Positions 57,287 to 60,000 of a DNA stretch of 60,000 nt are shown here, piece after piece (position 1 is the first letter of the stretch; every line of letters starts with the position of its first letter). The position numbers and the translations under genes are program-made. The stretch is from Owenia fusiformis (Eukaryota; Annelida; Polychaeta; Sabellida; Oweniidae). The notes beneath the pieces are model-generated. The model saw only the letters and a list, made by a program, of their open reading frames with translations. It made no database searches and had not been told where the DNA came from. The stretch lies in assembly GCA_903813345.2 (NCBI GenBank), contig CAIIXF020000012.1, forward strand, positions 15,682,020 to 15,742,019, written 5' to 3'.

Positions 57287-57744
57287 AACATGCAATAGAA
57301 TACGATATTTTGATGATTTGTAACACGTCATCAATCTCAAGCGATAAGGCGAACTATATCCTGAAACGTCTCGAAGAAAGGGATCTCCGAGGATACATGT
57401 TCAACACTCATTGCGATTTCAAAGATAGAAACGCCTTTACTGAAATCTCAGCAGCAGTTGACAAATGTAAATACATTCTCATGGTCTTTGACGAGGATTT
57501 TAAAAAGGACAGGTTCAATAGTAACGCACTGGAAAAAGTCTTTAAGAAACTTATAAATACACGACAGCTTCATCGGTTCATTCCCTTGGTTATTGGGGTC
57601 AAAAGACAAAAAGTAGTCCCAAGTTATATTCCTAATTTCTGCCTAGAATTTAATGTTGATTGGAAAACCGATGCAACGCAATTTTCACGACTTGAGAATA
57701 CCTTACGATCGTGCCATAATCGAAACCTAGAGTGTCCTTGTTGA
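57287..57744 (+). CDS. TIR-domain protein, terminal exon
   Basis: Acceptor TTTCAG|AACATG (57286/57287) opens a frame of about 152 residues that ends at 57744 and spans a whole TIR domain. Box 1 is EYDILMICN, and helix A reads KANYILKRLEERDLRGYMF. A region like the BB loop follows (CDFKDRNAFTEISAAVDKCK), then YILMVFDEDF (box-2-like, in place of SxxF), the HRFIPLVIGVK strand and a C-terminal helix with FSRLENTLRSC. TIR domains are homotypic signalling modules (Toll/IL-1R, MyD88, SARM) or NADases. The required upstream exon(s) in phase 1 were not found, so receptor, adaptor or TIR-only protein cannot be told apart. The open frame extends left to 57157, but that part looks like intron. It is the only plus-strand gene in the membrane-protein cluster. 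Confidence 0.75.
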
Positions 57745-58764
57745 CGCAACTTACACAATGTTTCCAAGAGTATGAAAATAACAACCTCGCTGAGATAGAA
57801 GAAATGGGAAGGCATTCATCTACGAAAGGCAGATTCAGACAGCGATACGATATAAACGTCGCTATGAAGTTCTTTATCATAGAAGGATACTAGGGCGTCT
57901 TCACACCAACTGATTTCCTCCTCCAACAGGTCTCATATCAGCTGAGCTAGCGAAAAATACCTTCCCAAGATGGCATGAAAGTATTTGGAATGACGGAAAT
58001 GTCAGAGGCAGAGGAAATATTTTAGTAATAAATATTTCCTTGCAAAATTGTAAAGGACTTGCCTCTTGGGGTGTGGTGGAGCTCATGTGCAGCAGGAAAC
58101 TTTAATTTGCAGAACACTTTGATTAACAATTATAAATCTTTCAATAACGCATGTCAAGGAGATTAAAATATTTGTCATATGCCCCGTGTTTCAATTATTA
58201 CGTGTAACATCATAAATGACAAGCTGATGTTTAAATCGTGATCATGTGCATGTCAAAGGAGATAAGTTATAAGGACCTCTTACATTTGCAGTTGTGACAT
58301 ATCCAAATGTTATGCTAACATAGTTTCTTATCGTGTCATGATTTAAATTCATAAATGGCTGCTTGTAAATTTGGCAAATTTTTATTAAAAATTACACGAA
58401 CATAATTATAGTCATAACGTTAAGTTTTATTTACAAATATGATACAAAATATCACCATTATAATACAGCTGACACTAATATGAATCACATATTTGCACTT
58501 GTTGTCATATAAATGTTTATATATATTGATTCAAAATGATCTGCCACTTGCACAATAAAAAGTTACTGATAGAACCATTCCTTTCTGTTAATATTAACGC
58601 TTGAAAGGGCACCAATTATTGAAAATATTCTCTAAAAACAGTCTTTTATTAAACATTTTAATGCGAAAATTATTAATATATTTTTATGTAACTGTTTTTG
58701 CTAACTTTTTTTTATCAAAATGTATGTACACATAAACATTTATATAACTGGGAAATAACCTTTT
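57745..58764. other. Between the TIR gene and gene D
   Basis: Should hold the converging 3' ends of the TIR gene (AATAAA at about 58027) and gene D (minus-strand AATAAA at about 58645). No further gene. Confidence 0.45.
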
Positions 58765-59784
58765 CTATTTTTTATCAAGACTTGCATAATACGATGTTGT
58801 GTCTTTTGCGTACAAGAATTTACTTGCATGACCTTTACAAATGCTAGCATAAGGCTGTAATGCATAGACATCGTATCCATATGTCCCACCCGTAGCATCA
58901 TACTGGAAGTCATAGTCACCATCTTTGGGTCTGTCACAATTTCTCAGCTCACAAACAACCAGTGTTGCGTTACTAAAATAGTTAATGACATTGTAGCCCT
59001 TTTCACACGCATGAAGCATGCATTGTCGTAAATCTCGAGCAGTCGAGACTTTCTCAAAACCACTTGGGTCACAATTAGACTTCTGACAGGATGCCCTCAT
59101 ACGCCTCAGAGTGAACATATTCGATCGGCAATTTGGGGTACCAGGGTGAGGGACAATCCACCATTTCGCAAATACCTCATCGCCATAACATTTGTTGTCA
59201 TAGAATTTCCAATATGTGCCTTCGTGGTTTGAATGGCATTTATAGGCAAGATATTTATCATCGCCATTTATGTGCATAAATGTATTTGATCCCGATTCGC
59301 AAAAGTCATTTGGAATTTCTTGGTTTGTCGATTTTAACAGCTCTGCATTGAAATAACCAGGATTTCCACATTGTCCTAATAGAAGCACTGGGAATTTGAC
59401 TGGTCGAGTCTTTAGTAAATTTCTACAAGATTTGATCGTATGAGAAAGACTATATACCTCAGATATTCCATTTTCATTTTGCCGTAGATTGAATACATAA
59501 TCGTTCACAGTGACTTCCCATCCGCAATGTTGTGTTTCACATTTCATTTCTCCATTACTTCCATTGACGAAGTTGAAAGTATTCGCTTTATCCATGCATG
59601 CCCCTTCCATACATTCTGATGCGCTCTCAACAGTCGAATTTGAAATACTAAAACACGTCGCCCGAACATTCGCCAATGTTCTCTTCATGAAATGTGAGTT
59701 ATGACAAGGTTTTGCATAACTATGTGGCCGTGCATATGTCCTCCCCGTCCACAAAAAAGTGTACCCAACTTCAAAGCCAGGATA
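58765..59784 (-). CDS. Large type II family member D, ectodomain exon lacking the first module
   Basis: Homologous to the ectodomain exons of genes B and C from GRTYARPHSYAKPCHNSHF to the end (YALQPYASICKG..LYAKDT). The CPSGD start and first CxxxAC module are missing. Instead the frame opens at an acceptor-like TTTTAG|TATCCT (59784/59785) and reads PGFEVGYTFLWTGRTYARP. About 339 residues are present. It is closest to gene B, for example in KPCHNSHFMKR and NVRATCFSIS. Either an extra intron separates the first module beyond the window, or the copy is truncated. The rest of the frame is undamaged. Confidence 0.72.
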   Translation of the reverse strand, partial: YPGFEVGYTFLWTGRTYARPHSYAKPCHNSHFMKRTLANVRATCFSISNSTVESASECMEGACMDKANTFNFVNGSNGEMKCETQHCGWEVTVNDYVFNLRQNENGISEVYSLSHTIKSCRNLLKTRPVKFPVLLLGQCGNPGYFNAELLKSTNQEIPNDFCESGSNTFMHINGDDKYLAYKCHSNHEGTYWKFYDNKCYGDEVFAKWWIVPHPGTPNCRSNMFTLRRMRASCQKSNCDPSGFEKVSTARDLRQCMLHACEKGYNVINYFSNATLVVCELRNCDRPKDGDYDFQYDATGGTYGYDVYALQPYASICKGHASKFLYAKDTTSYYASLDKK

Positions 59785-60000
59785 CTAAAATTCTGAGCAT
59801 TATTTTAAAAATACAAATGTAGCAGTAAAAGGCCTATTTTGTTCTCCATCCAATGGTAGCTAGATCATCATGTAACTGTCATGGATGACTGATCATGAGA
59901 AATTGTGACTTTTATGAAAGGTGGTAAAATCAGCACTGTGCCAAGTTAGCATTCAAGTAAGAATGACAAAGTGGATGTTTTTTGTGTTCAAAACATTATT

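Overview
This is an AT-rich nuclear genome window from an invertebrate animal, most likely a lophotrochozoan (mollusc, brachiopod or annelid). The evidence is a full-length innexin, genes with GT-AG introns, long intergenic stretches full of Tc1/mariner-type elements and MITEs, a non-LTR retrotransposon and a short assembly gap. No bacterial or viral gene organisation is visible. Splice structures were assembled by eye from reading frame, splice sites and intron phase. Repeat edges are approximate unless a target-site duplication is stated.

Layout. 1-2275 (-): TRAF adaptor gene (RING plus TRAF zinc fingers; the MATH end lies outside the window). 3300-8350: repeats and MITEs. 8904-9550 (-): first exon of an acidic KEKE-rich protein, with a forkhead + RFX X-box promoter-like block near 10.15-10.22 kb. 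11769-12962 (+): innexin. 13250-14746 (-): secreted Thr/Pro-rich protein with a von Willebrand A domain, broken by an assembly gap and carrying a mariner relic in its intron. 14.8-20.3 kb: mostly empty. 20.3-60 kb (-): a family of type II single-pass membrane protein genes, embedded in transposons, foldbacks, minisatellites and a LINE. 57287-57744 (+): a TIR-domain exon inside that cluster.

Main discovery candidate. At least five, and probably seven, minus-strand genes between 20.3 and 59.8 kb share one architecture. The first coding exon holds a short cytoplasmic N-terminus, a run of basic residues and one membrane helix, and ends at a phase-1 donor right after a Lys codon (AAA G|GT). The ectodomain exons start in the matching phase. 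Three small members (150-190 residues) have a short ectodomain, with a C-terminal cysteine loop ending in PxLC or LPKLC. Two large members (about 561 and 567 residues) have a stalk exon plus a roughly 420-residue cysteine-rich ectodomain made of diverged PAN/apple-like repeats, and a third is 5'-incomplete. Two cytoplasmic tails share a GYL-x3-N-x-RYA-x-I block that fits the ITIM pattern. Several members have IRF/ISRE-like GAAANNGAAA elements 85-190 bp upstream of the start codon. With TRAF and TIR genes in the same window, this looks like a lineage-specific innate-immunity receptor cluster. The receptor function is inference, while the exon architecture and motifs are read from the sequence.
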